Below are positions 16,009 through 25,005 of a stretch of 64,000 nt of DNA, piece by piece. Numbering within the stretch: the stretch's first letter is position 1; each line of letters begins with the position of its first letter. The position numbers and the translations under genes are program-made. The notes beneath the pieces were generated by a model. That model saw only the letters and a program-made list of their open reading frames with translations. It had not been told where the DNA came from and did not search any database. The stretch lies in assembly GCA_902798915.1 (NCBI GenBank), contig CADBYM010000001.1:186001-250000 (forward strand), in the 5' to 3' direction. This DNA comes from an uncultured Coriobacteriaceae bacterium (GTDB lineage: Bacteria; Actinomycetota; Coriobacteriia; Coriobacteriales; Atopobiaceae).

Positions 16009-16475
16009 CCGAGCACCAGACGCATCGGCTTGTGTGTGGAGCTGTCGTCGGCAAACCCAAGCTTGCAGTAGAGGGGATAGCCGTCATCGGTGGCGTGCAG
16101 CTCCACGACGTCGAGCGCCATGGCGCGTGCCTCGTCGAGCAGACGTCGCATCACGCCGCTCGCAAGTCCCTGGTGCCGATGGTCTGGCGCCGTGTACACG
16201 TTGAAGAGAACGCCGGTGCGTCCGTGGGGGAAGCGAGGGCTCGGCGGCTTCTCGACGAGCAGGAGCCACGCGCACGAAACGATGTGATCGTCCCAGGCGA
16301 TGTGGATGCTGAGGTCGTGGTCGAGGTGCCTCTGGAGGTACAGGGGAAGCTCGAGGTTGACGGAGGCACGGTCGGCGTCCGAGAGCTCGCCGAAGTCGTC
16401 GGTGAGGTAGGCGATGCGCAGCCGCACGAGCTCGTCGACGTCATCTATGCTTGCCTTGTCGTATATGACGCTCAT
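16005..16475 (-). CDS. GNAT-family N-acetyltransferase
   Basis: The 156-aa single-domain protein has the acetyl-CoA pyrophosphate-binding loop DHRHQGLASG (about residues 98-106), and a beta-bulge strand (GVLFNVYTAP) before it. The C-terminal segment DGYPLYCKLGFADD is typical of GNATs. It would move acetyl from acetyl-CoA to an amine; the acceptor cannot be read from the sequence. It overlaps engB upstream and the zinc-ribbon gene downstream by ATGA junctions, so all three form one operon. Confidence 0.85.
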   Translation of the reverse strand: MSVIYDKASIDDVDELVRLRIAYLTDDFGELSDADRASVNLELPLYLQRHLDHDLSIHIAWDDHIVSCAWLLLVEKPPSPRFPHGRTGVLFNVYTAPDHRHQGLASGVMRRLLDEARAMALDVVELHATDDGYPLYCKLGFADDSSTHKPMRLVLG

Positions 16476-17056
16476 TCGCAGACCTCCTGTATGCGGCGAC
16501 GAAGCTCGTCGATGCCGACGTTCTTCTCTGCAGAGGTGATGACCATCTGGGCACGCGGAATGTCAAACTGCTTGGAGAGTCGAGATGCCTGCTGGTCCTG
16601 CTTGGCGCGACTGAGCTTGTCTGCCTTGGTGAGCGCAACCACGAAGGGCAGCTCGGCATCGCGCAAGAAGTCGAGCATCTGGACGTCAAGCTTCTGTGCG
16701 TCGTGGCGGATGTCCACGAGGGCGACAACGAGGTTGAAGCTGCGCTCCTGGTCGAAGTATCCCGCGATGAGGTCGGCCCAGCGCTGGCGCTCCTTGCCCG
16801 AGACCTTCGCGTACCCATAGCCGGGAAGATCAACGAGGTAGATACCGTCTGCCTCGTAGAAGTTGATGTTTGCCGTCTTGCCCGGTTGGCTCGAGGTGCG
16901 CGCAAGGGCCTTGCGCTGGCAAAGGCGGTTGATGAGCGAGGACTTGCCGACGTTCGAACGGCCCGCGAACGCCACCTCGGGAGTGGTTGATGGCGGTAGC
17001 TGCTCTGCCGTGCCATATGCCGCAGCGAAGCGGGCGGTCTCGAAGTGAATTGCCAT
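16472..17056 (-). CDS. engB: Ribosome biogenesis GTPase EngB/YsxC
   Basis: The 194-aa GTPase has G1 GRSNVGKSS (residues 32-40), G3 DLPGYGYAKV, and G4 TKADK. It helps assemble the 50S subunit and is essential in many bacteria. ATG 17056 has AAAGGAGG just upstream; the open frame continues 10 codons further without a ribosome site. It is the first gene of a three-gene operon joined by ATGA overlaps. Confidence 0.93.
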   Translation of the reverse strand: MAIHFETARFAAAYGTAEQLPPSTTPEVAFAGRSNVGKSSLINRLCQRKALARTSSQPGKTANINFYEADGIYLVDLPGYGYAKVSGKERQRWADLIAGYFDQERSFNLVVALVDIRHDAQKLDVQMLDFLRDAELPFVVALTKADKLSRAKQDQQASRLSKQFDIPRAQMVITSAEKNVGIDELRRRIQEVCE

Positions 17057-17144
17057 GGGTCCTCCTTTATCGTCGTAAACAATCATACCCCATGGTAGGC
17101 GCCCCTGCGAAACGCCTACATTGTGGTGGTGCTTCTAATGCAAC

Positions 17145-17180
17145 TTGAGTATACTAGTAGACTAGAAGATAGATACTATA
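17145..17180 (+). promoter_or_regulatory. Putative operator/promoter of the first toxin-antitoxin pair
   Basis: An AT-rich stretch in a GC-rich context carries the tandem 8-bp repeat ACTAGTAG / ACTAGAAG (17153-17168), a TTGAGT box (17145) and several TATACT/GATACT-like -10 candidates. Tandem short repeats are usual operators for ribbon-helix-helix antitoxins, so autoregulation is likely. Confidence 0.45.
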
Positions 17181-17201
17181 AGTAAAGCACTCGGAGGCGC
17201 C

Positions 17202-17570
17202 ATGGCTTCTGCTGTTACCGCACAAATCAACGTCCGCCTTCCGGCAGGCCTTAAGGAGCAGGGTGACCGTGGCTTGCGGGAGATTGGACTCTCTACGACA
17301 GAGGCGATTCGCACCCTTTGGAATGCGCTTGCGACGCGCGGAGAAGCGTTCGATCGTGCAAGGAGCCTACTTCTTGGCGAGACGGAGGAATTGGGAGAAG
17401 CCTCGTTGGCAGTTGACGGGCCGCTCGAGCGAGGATGGGCGTTCGTGGAGGCGCACGTGCGTGAGTTGGGACTTGCCGGCACGCCTACAGCGGTCGGAAG
17501 TGTAAATACGGATGAGGAGCTGCTGGCCGAGGCGCTCGGTGAGCGGATGATTGAGAGAGGCGTTTGCTAA
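17202..17570 (+). CDS. Ribbon-helix-helix antitoxin (RelB/DinJ-like)
   Basis: The 122-aa protein has an N-terminal ribbon-helix-helix segment (AVTAQINVRLPAGLKEQGD; GLSTTEAIRTLWNALATRG) for operator binding. An acidic C-terminal half (about 55-122) would wrap the toxin. A GGAGG ribosome site precedes ATG. Its stop is one base before the PIN gene start, the standard antitoxin-first order. RHH antitoxins normally repress their own promoter, and tandem repeats lie just upstream. Confidence 0.8.
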   Translation: MASAVTAQINVRLPAGLKEQGDRGLREIGLSTTEAIRTLWNALATRGEAFDRARSLLLGETEELGEASLAVDGPLERGWAFVEAHVRELGLAGTPTAVGSVNTDEELLAEALGERMIERGVC

Positions 17571-17571
17571 C

Positions 17572-18057
17572 GTGAGCCAGCCGAGCGTCATGGTAGATAC
17601 TAATGTGTGGTTGGGCAACTACGTGGCTTCGCGTGCGGGGCATGAGAGTTCGCGTCGCTTCTTGCAGGTGGCGACTCAGCGTGGCGTGCAGCTGCTGTAT
17701 CCGTCCGCTAGCGTGAAGGACGTGTTCTACCTGATTGCCATGGAGTTCAAGCGACAAGTCCGAGCAGAGAAGGGGTCGGTTGATGAGCGTGATGCTGCCA
17801 TCATCAGGCGACTGGCATGGGGATGCGTGGACAACATGCGCGCGCTTGCCACGTCTGTGGGACTTGACGAATCCGATTTGTGGCTCGCGTGCAAGTACCG
17901 CAAGCTGAATGGTGACCTGGAGGACAACATGGTGATCGCAGCAATGCAGCGAGCAAAGGCGGATTATCTCGTGACGCTCGACGGCCACCTGGCGCGACAT
18001 GCACCTGTCGCAGCACTTACACCCGATGACATGACCTCCCTTCTGCAGTTGAGGTAG
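17572..18057 (+). CDS. PIN-domain ribonuclease toxin
   Basis: The 161-aa protein opens SVMVDTNVWLGNYV with the first catalytic Asp. Later acidic residues are in SVDERDAAI, GDLEDNMVIAAM and LVTLDGHLARH, the usual PIN arrangement of three or four carboxylates around Mg or Mn. VapC-type PIN proteins cleave tRNA or rRNA. GTG 17572 is chosen (GAGAGAGG 11 bases upstream); ATG 17590 is an alternative. It is cotranscribed with the antitoxin. Confidence 0.8.
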   Translation: MSQPSVMVDTNVWLGNYVASRAGHESSRRFLQVATQRGVQLLYPSASVKDVFYLIAMEFKRQVRAEKGSVDERDAAIIRRLAWGCVDNMRALATSVGLDESDLWLACKYRKLNGDLEDNMVIAAMQRAKADYLVTLDGHLARHAPVAALTPDDMTSLLQLR

Positions 18058-18082
18058 CGCCCCCGCCGCACGCCCAACCCGC

Positions 18083-18088
18083 TACAAT
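18083..18088 (+). promoter_or_regulatory. polA -10 box
   Basis: TACAAT lies 32 bases before the polA start, immediately after the PIN gene. No good -35 is visible in the C-rich sequence upstream. Confidence 0.4.
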
Positions 18089-18119
18089 GGGATGCGCAAC
18101 CCGACCAAGGAGGTTACCC

Positions 18120-20819
18120 ATGGCAGACGAGAGACGCACCATCGCGGTCATTGACGGCAATTCTCTCATGCATCGCGCGTTCCACGCCATCCGCCAGCCC
18201 ATGAGCGCGCCGGACGGTCGTCCCACCAACGCGCTCTTTGGATTCTTCAACATGTTCATCAAGCTCGTCGAGTCCTTTGCGCCCGACGGAGTCATCTGCG
18301 CATTCGACAAGGGCAAACCCCGGGTGCGCATGGACATGCTCCCGCAGTACAAGGCGCAGCGCCCTCCCATGGATCCCGACCTGCGGGAGCAGTTCCCCAT
18401 GGTCAAGGACCTGCTTCGCTCGCTCGACGTTCCTGTGGTGGAGCTCGAGGGCTGGGAGGGTGACGACATCCTGGGAACGCTGGCCCGTCGCGGCGAGGAT
18501 GCGGGGTACGACATGTACCTCTTCACGGGTGACCGCGACATGTATCAGCTTTCCACGGAGCATGTGCGCATCGTAAGCACCAAGAAGGGCGTTTCCGACG
18601 TGCAGATCATGACGCCTGAGACCGTGGCGGACCTTTACCACGGCATCACGCCGGAGCTGGTGCCCGACTTCTATGGCCTCAAGGGAGACACGTCCGATAA
18701 CATCCCCGGCGTGCCGGGCATCGGTCCCAAGCGAGCTGCCGACCTTATCTGCAAGTATGGCTCGCTTGATGAGGTCATCGCGCATGCTGACGAGGTCAAG
18801 GGCAAGATGGGCGAAAACCTGCGCGCCCATGTGGATGATGCCCTGCTCAGTCGGAAGGTCGCCATCATTCGCACCGATGCGCCCATCGACTTCGACTTCG
18901 CGGATGCGCGCTTTCCGACGTTCGATCCGCAGGAGGTGGCCAACGCTTTCGGCGCGCTTGGCTTCACGGGCATGAGGACGCGCATCGCGCGACTCGGTGG
19001 CGGCGAGGGCGTCGTGGCTGCGCCGTCCGCAAGCGCCGAGGTACCGACGCTGCAGCTCTGTGCTCCGGTGACGGGCGATGCGGCGCTTGCGGCGCTCGTG
19101 GGCGTGCTGGACTCATCGGCTTGGGTGGGCGTGGTCATCGAGAAGCAGGCTGCGGGCAACAGTCGCTCGCAGCTCGCACTCGACCTTGGCTCTGACGAGG
19201 GAGACGACCTCGTGCTGTGGGTTTCTGCGGAGGACGCCCTTCTGCGCATCGAGGGCGAAGCGGCGCGTCAGGCAATCGTCCTACTCGTGCGCGAGGGACG
19301 CATGGCGTCGCCTGACGTGAAGGCGGTCCTGCACGAGGCATGCCCGCTGGACTCGTCGAGACCTGCGCTCGTCGAGGCTCACGAGCTGGATGCGACGCGC
19401 GTCTTCGACGTGGCGATTGCGTATTATCTGCTGGACTCCGATCGCACTTCATACGACGTGTGCGAGCTTGCAAGCAGCGTCGCGGGCGTATCCGTGCCCG
19501 AGCCGACAGAAGAGCTGCCGAAGGCTGCCCTCGAGGCGGTTTGCGCGAACCTCTTGCGACCCCTTCTGCTGCGCAAGTTGGAGGAGGACGGCTCGCGTTC
19601 GCTCTTTGACGACGTGGAGATGCCGCTCGTCTGGGTGCTTGCCCAGATGGAGCGCACGGGACTTGCGGCCGATGCCGAGAAGCTCCACGAGCAATCCGTC
19701 GAGCTCGGCGCCGAGATTGCGCGCATGGTCGCGACGATCTACGAGGAGGCGGGGGAGGAGTTCAACGTCGATTCTCCGATGCAGCTCTCGCATGTGCTCT
19801 TCGATGTGCTCAAGCTCCCCACGGCTGGACTCAAGAAGACGCGGCGTGGCTACTATTCCACCAACGCAAAGATCCTGGAAGACCTTGCGCGCGACTATCG
19901 GATCGTCGCGGACGTGCTCGAGTATCGCGAACGCGCAAAGATCAAGTCGACCTACCTGGATGCCTTGCCCAACGACATCCGGGGTGACGGGCGCATCCAT
20001 ACGACCTTTAACCAAACGGTGGCAGCTACGGGGCGGCTCTCGAGCTCGGAGCCCAACCTGCAAAACATCCCGACGCGCTCCGAGCTGGGACATCGTGTGC
20101 GCACGGCCTTCACGGTGCCCGAGGGCAGCGTGTTTCTGGCCTGCGACTACTCGCAGATCGAGCTGCGTCTGCTTGCGCACCTCTCGGCGGACGAGCACCT
20201 GGTGCGTGCCTTCAATGAGGGTGAGGACTTCCACGCGGCAACGGCGGCGCGCGTCTTCGACGTGCCCGTGGCAGAGGTGACGCCCGCGCTGCGCAGTCGC
20301 GCCAAGGCCGTCAACTTCGGCATCGTATATGGCCAACAGGCCTATGGCCTCTCCACGTCGCTCAAAATTGGACGCAAGGAGGCCCAAGAGATGATTGACC
20401 GTTACTTCGAGGTGTATCCTGGCGTGCGTACCTTCCTCGACGAGCAGGTTGCGTTCGCACGAAAGAACGGCTACGTGAGCACGATGTATGGGCGCAAGCG
20501 CCACATTAAGGACATCAACTCACGCAACTTCCAGATGCGCGCGTTCGGCGAACGCACGGCGATGAATCATCCAATGCAGGGGACTGCGGCCGACATCATA
20601 AAGATTGCGATGGTTCGCGTCGCAGAGCGCCTGCGTGAGGAGGGACTCGCCTCCAAGCTCGTGTTGCAGATTCACGACGAGTTGGACTTCGAAGTGCCCG
20701 AGGGCGAGGTGGAGGCGCTCAGCGCCTTGGTGCGCGAGACCATGGAGGGCGTGTGCGAGCTGCGCGTTCCGCTCGTGGCCGACGTCTCGGTGGGCGGCAA
20801 CTGGGCGGAGGCTAAGTAG
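18120..20819 (+). CDS. polA: DNA polymerase I
   Basis: The 899-aa protein has an N-terminal 5'-3' exonuclease/flap domain (about 1-290; [27 protein letters not shown], and the helix-hairpin-helix [13 protein letters not shown]). A divergent 3'-5' exonuclease region (about 310-480) appears to have lost its acidic DxE motif, so proofreading is probably absent. The polymerase domain has motif [15 protein letters not shown], motif [18 protein letters not shown] and motif [11 protein letters not shown]. It fills gaps and removes Okazaki primers. AGGAGG precedes ATG 18120. It is followed after one base by rnhA, which shares the primer-removal task. Confidence 0.96.
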   Translation: MADERRTIAVIDGNSLMHRAFHAIRQPMSAPDGRPTNALFGFFNMFIKLVESFAPDGVICAFDKGKPRVRMDMLPQYKAQRPPMDPDLREQFPMVKDLLRSLDVPVVELEGWEGDDILGTLARRGEDAGYDMYLFTGDRDMYQLSTEHVRIVSTKKGVSDVQIMTPETVADLYHGITPELVPDFYGLKGDTSDNIPGVPGIGPKRAADLICKYGSLDEVIAHADEVKGKMGENLRAHVDDALLSRKVAIIRTDAPIDFDFADARFPTFDPQEVANAFGALGFTGMRTRIARLGGGEGVVAAPSASAEVPTLQLCAPVTGDAALAALVGVLDSSAWVGVVIEKQAAGNSRSQLALDLGSDEGDDLVLWVSAEDALLRIEGEAARQAIVLLVREGRMASPDVKAVLHEACPLDSSRPALVEAHELDATRVFDVAIAYYLLDSDRTSYDVCELASSVAGVSVPEPTEELPKAALEAVCANLLRPLLLRKLEEDGSRSLFDDVEMPLVWVLAQMERTGLAADAEKLHEQSVELGAEIARMVATIYEEAGEEFNVDSPMQLSHVLFDVLKLPTAGLKKTRRGYYSTNAKILEDLARDYRIVADVLEYRERAKIKSTYLDALPNDIRGDGRIHTTFNQTVAATGRLSSSEPNLQNIPTRSELGHRVRTAFTVPEGSVFLACDYSQIELRLLAHLSADEHLVRAFNEGEDFHAATAARVFDVPVAEVTPALRSRAKAVNFGIVYGQQAYGLSTSLKIGRKEAQEMIDRYFEVYPGVRTFLDEQVAFARKNGYVSTMYGRKRHIKDINSRNFQMRAFGERTAMNHPMQGTAADIIKIAMVRVAERLREEGLASKLVLQIHDELDFEVPEGEVEALSALVRETMEGVCELRVPLVADVSVGGNWAEAK

Positions 20820-20820
20820 C

Positions 20821-21318
20821 ATGGCAGGAGGAGCGAGCGGGCTCATGCACGTGGTGGCCTACACCGACGGGTCTTCGCGGGGCAATCCGGGCCCGGGTGG
20901 CTATGGTGCGGTGCTGCTGTACGTGGGACCCGACGGGGTGGAGCATCGGCGCGAGCTGTGCGCGGGATACAAGCGCACGACCAATAACCGGATGGAGCTG
21001 CTGGGGGCCATCGTCGCACTTGAGGCACTCAAGCGGCCGTGCGCGGTGGAGGTACACTCGGACTCTCAGTACGTGGTGAATGCCTTCAACAAGCGCTGGG
21101 TGGATAGCTGGCAGCGCAAGGGATGGAAGACGGCAAACAAGCAGCCGGTGAAGAATCCCGAGCTCTGGAAGCGCCTCCTTGCGGCCATGGAGCCGCACGA
21201 GGTGCGTTGGGTGTGGGTCAAGGGACATGCGGGGCAAGCGCTCAATGAGCGTGCGGACGAGCTGGCGACCCGTGCGGCCGACGGCTTGGAGGGCCCGCTG
21301 CTCGTCGACGAATGGTAA
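20821..21318 (+). CDS. rnhA: Ribonuclease HI
   Basis: The protein degrades the RNA of RNA-DNA hybrids. It shows the four catalytic carboxylates in [33 protein letters not shown] and ERADELA, with the His loop KGHAG and the basic protrusion [16 protein letters not shown] 20821 lies one base after polA, so the genes are probably translationally coupled. A second in-frame ATG at 20845, nearer the conserved start (MHVVAYTDG), is possible. A long hairpin follows the stop. Confidence 0.93.
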   Translation: MAGGASGLMHVVAYTDGSSRGNPGPGGYGAVLLYVGPDGVEHRRELCAGYKRTTNNRMELLGAIVALEALKRPCAVEVHSDSQYVVNAFNKRWVDSWQRKGWKTANKQPVKNPELWKRLLAAMEPHEVRWVWVKGHAGQALNERADELATRAADGLEGPLLVDEW

Positions 21319-21320
21319 CG

Positions 21321-21380
21321 GGTGACGATGGAGGGTGTTGTCGCGCGTGAGCGTGACAACATCCCCGCCCCATCGTCACC
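21321..21380. terminator. Long bipartite hairpin after rnhA
   Basis: The outer stem GGTGACGATGG (21321-21331) pairs with CCATCGTCACC (21370-21380), and an inner stem GTTGTC pairs with GACAAC (21355-21360). There is no U-tract. It overlaps the last bases of the convergent pseudogene. Confidence 0.7.
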
Positions 21381-22122
21381 ACCGCAGGTGCCAGATGGCG
21401 TAGCCGTCCTGCGACGCCACCTTCTCGCAGCCTATGCCGTGGTGAGCAAGCAACTTGCTCTGGTCGAGCGGCGAGAAGAGGTAACGAACGTCCAGGTCCT
21501 TGAGCGATTCTGGGTTGAGGTGCCACGTCAATGCGTCGGGGAACGGCGATTCGAAGCTGCTCTTCTCTTCGGTGAGCTCGACGCGTTGGTTGGCGTAGCG
21601 ATTGGTTTGCTCGAAGTAGTCGCCGCAGGGGTCTAGGATGGCCCATTTGCCGGCGTCAGGATAGAAGTTCGTGGCGTTGAGCACGCGGGCTCCATTTGCC
21701 ATCGCGAAGTTCGCCTCGATGGCCGTGGCATTGGTGCACAGCCAGCGGGCATCGGGCTCCTTTGCAACGATGCGTGCGATGGATTCGCTGATGGGGTGGT
21801 TGGTGATGGCGCCCACTCCTCTTTCGACAGGATGCTGTTTGTATCTGCGGCATCTACGAACGGGAGGAGAAAGCCTCTGAGGTCGCAAGAGAGATTCGAA
21901 GCCTGCATGCTTCCGCCGCGCCTTCTCATAGTAGGCAAAGACCTCTGGCGAGCGGCTGTTATTCTCTACGATAATGATTTCGTAGTTGTCATAGGTGGTC
22001 TTGCTGAAGATGGAATCGAGGCATTGCGCCAGCTCCTCAAGGTGTTCGTAGCTTGGAATCAGGATGGACACGCGCGGCCTTCTCAAGATGGCGTAGCGAA
22101 TGCGGTAGTAGGGAAGGCCGGG
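21376..22122 (-). pseudogene. Fused remnants of a glycosyltransferase 2 and a large membrane protein
   Basis: The upstream part (22122 to about 21880) encodes an internal piece of a family-2 glycosyltransferase (PGLPYYRIRYAI, then VSILIPSYEHLEELAQCL and NYEIIIVENNS). It stops abruptly after YYEKARRKHAGFESL. The frame then runs through unrelated residues. From about 21830 it reads like the extracellular C-terminal end of a polytopic membrane protein found in capsule or teichoic acid clusters (ITNHPISESIARIV ... ARVLNATNFYPDAGKW). There is no proper start, and both parents are truncated. It is best explained by successive deletions in an old polysaccharide cluster. Confidence 0.7.
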
Positions 22123-22124
22123 GA

Positions 22125-22358
22125 TTATCGCCTCGTTTGGCGATTTGTGGCGTCGTCAAAGAGATAACCGTGCACTACGGTCGCGATGGGCGCATGCCTT
22201 CTCATACGTGTTGCTGTGATTCTGGCGGTGAACGAGGCCAACGTGGTGTTGGTAATCACGAGATCGTAGGGAACCTCACGCAGATAGGGGAGGTGGAAGT
22301 CGTGGATGTGTCGCCATGTGGATGCGACCAGGAGGACTTTGCGTTGCGATTGGCCCAT
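22125..22358 (-). pseudogene. Remnant of a family-4 glycosyltransferase
   Basis: The frame starts like an EpsD-type glycosyltransferase (RKVLLVASTWRHIHDFHLPY, then LRE), then jumps to a later block of the same kind of protein (PYDLVITNTTLASFTARI; VVHGYLFDDATN) and stops at 77 codons. Functional members exceed 350 residues, so about 70 internal residues and the whole C-terminal domain are missing. No good ribosome site precedes it. It directly abuts the next remnant at 22122. Confidence 0.65.
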
Positions 22359-22426
22359 CTCGTCCCAGACTGCAGAATGAATGCCTTCTGAGACAGAATA
22401 TCATATACGAATGGGGATGGACAACT

Positions 22427-22457
22427 CGTGACGACACCCTCCGCCCCCGTTGTCACG
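22427..22457 (-). terminator. Hairpin after tadA
   Basis: CGTGAC (22452-22457 on the minus strand) can pair with GTCACG (22427-22432 on the minus strand) six bases beyond the tadA stop. No U-tract; a weak candidate. Confidence 0.35.
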
Positions 22458-22462
22458 CGCGG

Positions 22463-22921
22463 TCACTTCTTCCGTCTGGCGCGGAAGAATCGACGCAGCT
22501 CGTCGGCACATTCGTCGGCAAGCACGCCCGGCGTGACCTCGAATTCGTGGTTGAGTCGCTCGTCGTGGCTCACGTCGTAGAGCGTGCCCAAGGCTCCGCC
22601 CTTGGGGTCCGATGCCCCGTATACGCAGCGGTCGATGCGGGCGTTGATCATGAGGCCCGCGCACATGAGGCAGGGCTCGAGCGTCACGTAAACGGTGCAG
22701 CCGGTGAGCCGCCAGCGCTCCAGTGCGTGCGATGCCTGGACGAGTGCCGAGAACTCCGCATGGGCGCTGGGATCGGCGTCCGTCTCGCGCCGGTTGTGCG
22801 CACGTGCTACCACCTCGTCGTCGCACACCACTACCGCGCCGCAGGGCACCTCGCCCTCGCTTGCCGCAGCGCGTGCTTCCTCCAGTGCCAGACGCATGAA
22901 GCGTTCGTCATTATCTGTCAT
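22463..22921 (-). CDS. tadA: tRNA-specific adenosine deaminase TadA
   Basis: The 152-aa zinc deaminase converts A34 to inosine in tRNA-Arg(ACG). It contains AHAEFSAL (zinc His and catalytic Glu) and PCLMCAGL (two Cys), with GAVVV and NRRETDADPSAH on the N-terminal side and DPKGGALGTLYDV beyond. GAGGAGAGAG precedes ATG 22921. Its promoter region is shared with the divergent antitoxin. The C-terminal RRFFRARRKK is typical of TadA. Confidence 0.92.
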   Translation of the reverse strand: MTDNDERFMRLALEEARAAASEGEVPCGAVVVCDDEVVARAHNRRETDADPSAHAEFSALVQASHALERWRLTGCTVYVTLEPCLMCAGLMINARIDRCVYGASDPKGGALGTLYDVSHDERLNHEFEVTPGVLADECADELRRFFRARRKK

Positions 22922-22949
22922 GGCTCTCTCCTCTGTGCGTACCCATATA

Positions 22950-22977
22950 TATAGTGTATAGTGCTGCTAGCATGCTA
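22950..22977 (+). promoter_or_regulatory. Putative operator/promoter of the second toxin-antitoxin pair
   Basis: The tandem 7-bp repeat TATAGTG TATAGTG (22950-22963) also supplies TATAGT -10 candidates. It is followed by the palindromes GCTAGC and AGCATGCT (22966-22977). AT-rich and only 20 bases before the antitoxin start; likely bound by the RHH antitoxin. Confidence 0.45.
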
Positions 22978-22994
22978 TCGAGAGAGGATGCGGT

Positions 22995-23312
22995 ATGATG
23001 ACGACGGTGTCTGCGCGTATACCGGACGAGACGCAGCGACGCGCCGTGGCGAGGCTCAGGCAGATCGGCTCGTCTCAGTCGGAGCTCATCAGGACTGCCT
23101 ACGACTATGTGGCGGCGTGTGGCCATCTGCCTGTGGTGATGGATAACAGCGGTCTGCGCACGCTCGACGAGCAACGTCGTCGTGCGCTCGCGGGCCTGTG
23201 CGAACGAAGCAGCACGGGGCTGGTGGCCCAACATGCTGACGTGGGAGATGCGCGGTTCGCACGCGATTTGGTGGCCGATTCACGGAGGAGGCGCTATGAG
23301 GCTCTTGGTTGA
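22995..23312 (+). CDS. Ribbon-helix-helix antitoxin
   Basis: The 105-aa protein has an N-terminal RHH segment (TTVSARIPDETQRRAVARL; GSSQSELIRTAYDYVA) and a charged C-terminal part that would bind the toxin. GAGAGG precedes ATG 22995 (a second ATG follows at once). It overlaps the PIN gene by 17 bases. The order and fold match the 17.2-kb module, but the sequences differ enough to be a separate pair. Confidence 0.75.
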   Translation: MMTTVSARIPDETQRRAVARLRQIGSSQSELIRTAYDYVAACGHLPVVMDNSGLRTLDEQRRRALAGLCERSSTGLVAQHADVGDARFARDLVADSRRRRYEALG

Positions 23313-23763
23313 GTCAGACGTTCTCATCGATCACATTCTGCGGTGCGAGTGTCCTGGTCGCGGCATGCAGCGGCTCCTAGTGATGGAGTCGTTCGGCGAT
23401 GTGGAGTTGTGGGCGAGCGCACACGCGATTTGTGACGCGCATTGCGTCGTGGCCGACATGGTGGGTGCGTCTGAGGCACGACGCTGTTTGCGTGCGCTTC
23501 TGGAGGTGCTCCACGTATGTGATACCAATGCCGCGCAGGTCATTGACGTGTTGCGCATGGAAGGCAGAGACTTTGAGGCATGTCTTGCCGAACAGATCGC
23601 ACGGGCGATTGGCGCCGAGTTCGTCGTTACGCGTGACCGTGAGCGCTACGGGATGATCCTGCCGTCGCCTCGTTCGCCCGAAGAGGTCGAGGCGCACATG
23701 CGCGCTGTCTACGGAGTCCGTTACGAGGAGCTTGATATCGGCGATTTGACGCAAACGATTTGA
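23296..23763 (+). CDS. PIN-domain ribonuclease toxin
   Basis: ATG 23296 follows GGAGGAGG by five bases; it starts inside the antitoxin gene. The 155-aa product opens MRLLVESDVLIDHIL, in which SDVLID replaces the common DTNVLLD. It keeps acidic residues in GRDFEACLAEQIA and FVVTRDRERYG, as in PIN nucleases of the PilT/VapC group. The C-terminal tail (about 125-155) is extra. Toxicity is inferred from fold and gene order. Confidence 0.75.
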   Translation: MRLLVESDVLIDHILRCECPGRGMQRLLVMESFGDVELWASAHAICDAHCVVADMVGASEARRCLRALLEVLHVCDTNAAQVIDVLRMEGRDFEACLAEQIARAIGAEFVVTRDRERYGMILPSPRSPEEVEAHMRAVYGVRYEELDIGDLTQTI

Positions 23764-23778
23764 TGTTCCGCCATGAGT

Positions 23779-23799
23779 GTTCGCTATACTTTTGCGAAC
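23779..23799 (+). promoter_or_regulatory. Palindrome around the -10 of the aldo/keto reductase gene
   Basis: The perfect arms GTTCGC and GCGAAC flank TATACTTTT, so the -10 box TATACT lies inside a dyad. This placement is typical of a repressor site. The start codon is 17 bases downstream. Confidence 0.5.
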
Positions 23800-23815
23800 G
23801 ACGAGAGGAGCGCGC

Positions 23816-24952
23816 ATGGCATACGCAAACGACTATCGAGGGCACGACACACCAAAGCTGGGCTTCGGCATGATGCGATTGCCGAAGCTTGGGGATGGGT
23901 CTATGGATATGGGCCAGATCTGCCAGATGGTGGACGAGTTCATGGGCGCGGGACTCACGTACTTCGACACTGCCTACGTCTATGACGGGGGCGACTCCGA
24001 GATAGCCACGCGCAAGGCGCTCGTGGAGCGGTATCCGCGTGATGCCTTCACCATCACGACGAAGGCGAATGCCTGGCTGGGCAACCCGACGGCCGAGCAG
24101 ACCAAGGAGCAACTGCGGACCTCCATGGAGCGCCTCGGCGTCGATTGCCTCGACTACTATCTGCTACATGCCATCCAGGACAACAACCAGCAGACCTACG
24201 ACGACTATGGACTCTGGGACTGGATTCGCGGCCTTAAGGATCAGGGCATCATCCGTCGATGGGGATTCTCGTTCCACGCGGGTCCCGAGCGACTTGAGCG
24301 GCTGCTCACCGCGTATCCCGACATCGACTTCATCCAACTTCAGATTAACTATGCCGACATGGACGACGCGAGCGTGCAGGCACGGGCGAACTACGAGGTG
24401 GCGAAGGCTCATGGCGTGCCCTTTACGGTTATGGAGCCCGTAAAGGGCGGTTCGTTGGCGAATCCCGCGCGTGCAGTGCGCGAGATCTTCGACGCATACG
24501 GCTCGGGACTCTCGTATGCGAGCTGGGCCATCCGGTATGCCGCCTCCATGGAAGGTGTGCTCACGGTGCTCAGCGGCATGTCCACACTCGAGCAGGTACG
24601 GGACAACGTGAGCTACATGCGTGACTTCCAGCCGCTCTCGGCGGAGGAACAGGCCGTCGTTGCTCGTGTGCAAGAGGTGCTCGCCGGCCTGCACCAGTAC
24701 AAGTGCACGGCGTGTCATTACTGCACTGATGGCTGTCCCATGGGCATCCCCATTCCCGACTTCTTCAAAGCCATGAATCGCAAGCTTCTCTTCGAGAACG
24801 AGGAAGAGGCAAGGCGTCGCTACGCGAGCGCTTCGAAGGAGGCGGGTGTCAACGCGAGCGATTGCATCGGTTGTGGGCAGTGCGAGGCGGCGTGTCCTCA
24901 GGGTCTGCCCATCATCGAATACCTGCAGGAGGTTGCCGACGCGCTCGAGTAG
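23816..24952 (+). CDS. Aldo/keto reductase with C-terminal 2x[4Fe-4S] ferredoxin domain
   Basis: The 378-aa protein has an AKR barrel (about 1-285; LGFGMMRLP, FDTAYVYDGGDSE with the catalytic Asp/Tyr, TKAN with the Lys, LLHAI with the His). A ferredoxin-like tail carries two Cys clusters, CTACHYCTDGCPMG and CIGCGQCEAACPQG. The tail suggests electron transfer through Fe-S clusters, as in anaerobic oxidoreductases of this subfamily. The substrate is unknown. GAGAGGAG precedes ATG 23816. A relative lies at 27134-28171, suggesting a local redox theme. Confidence 0.88.
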   Translation: MAYANDYRGHDTPKLGFGMMRLPKLGDGSMDMGQICQMVDEFMGAGLTYFDTAYVYDGGDSEIATRKALVERYPRDAFTITTKANAWLGNPTAEQTKEQLRTSMERLGVDCLDYYLLHAIQDNNQQTYDDYGLWDWIRGLKDQGIIRRWGFSFHAGPERLERLLTAYPDIDFIQLQINYADMDDASVQARANYEVAKAHGVPFTVMEPVKGGSLANPARAVREIFDAYGSGLSYASWAIRYAASMEGVLTVLSGMSTLEQVRDNVSYMRDFQPLSAEEQAVVARVQEVLAGLHQYKCTACHYCTDGCPMGIPIPDFFKAMNRKLLFENEEEARRRYASASKEAGVNASDCIGCGQCEAACPQGLPIIEYLQEVADALE

Positions 24953-24970
24953 GAACGAAGCAAACAGCGC

Positions 24971-24999
24971 TGCCCACCGGGGGTAACCACCGGTGGGCA
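24971..24999. terminator. Hairpin between convergent redox genes
   Basis: TGCCCACCGG (24971-24980) pairs with CCGGTGGGCA (24990-24999) around a 9-base loop. It serves both the AKR (+) and the alcohol dehydrogenase (-). No U-tract. Confidence 0.75.
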
Positions 25000-25005
25000 C
25001 CCCGT

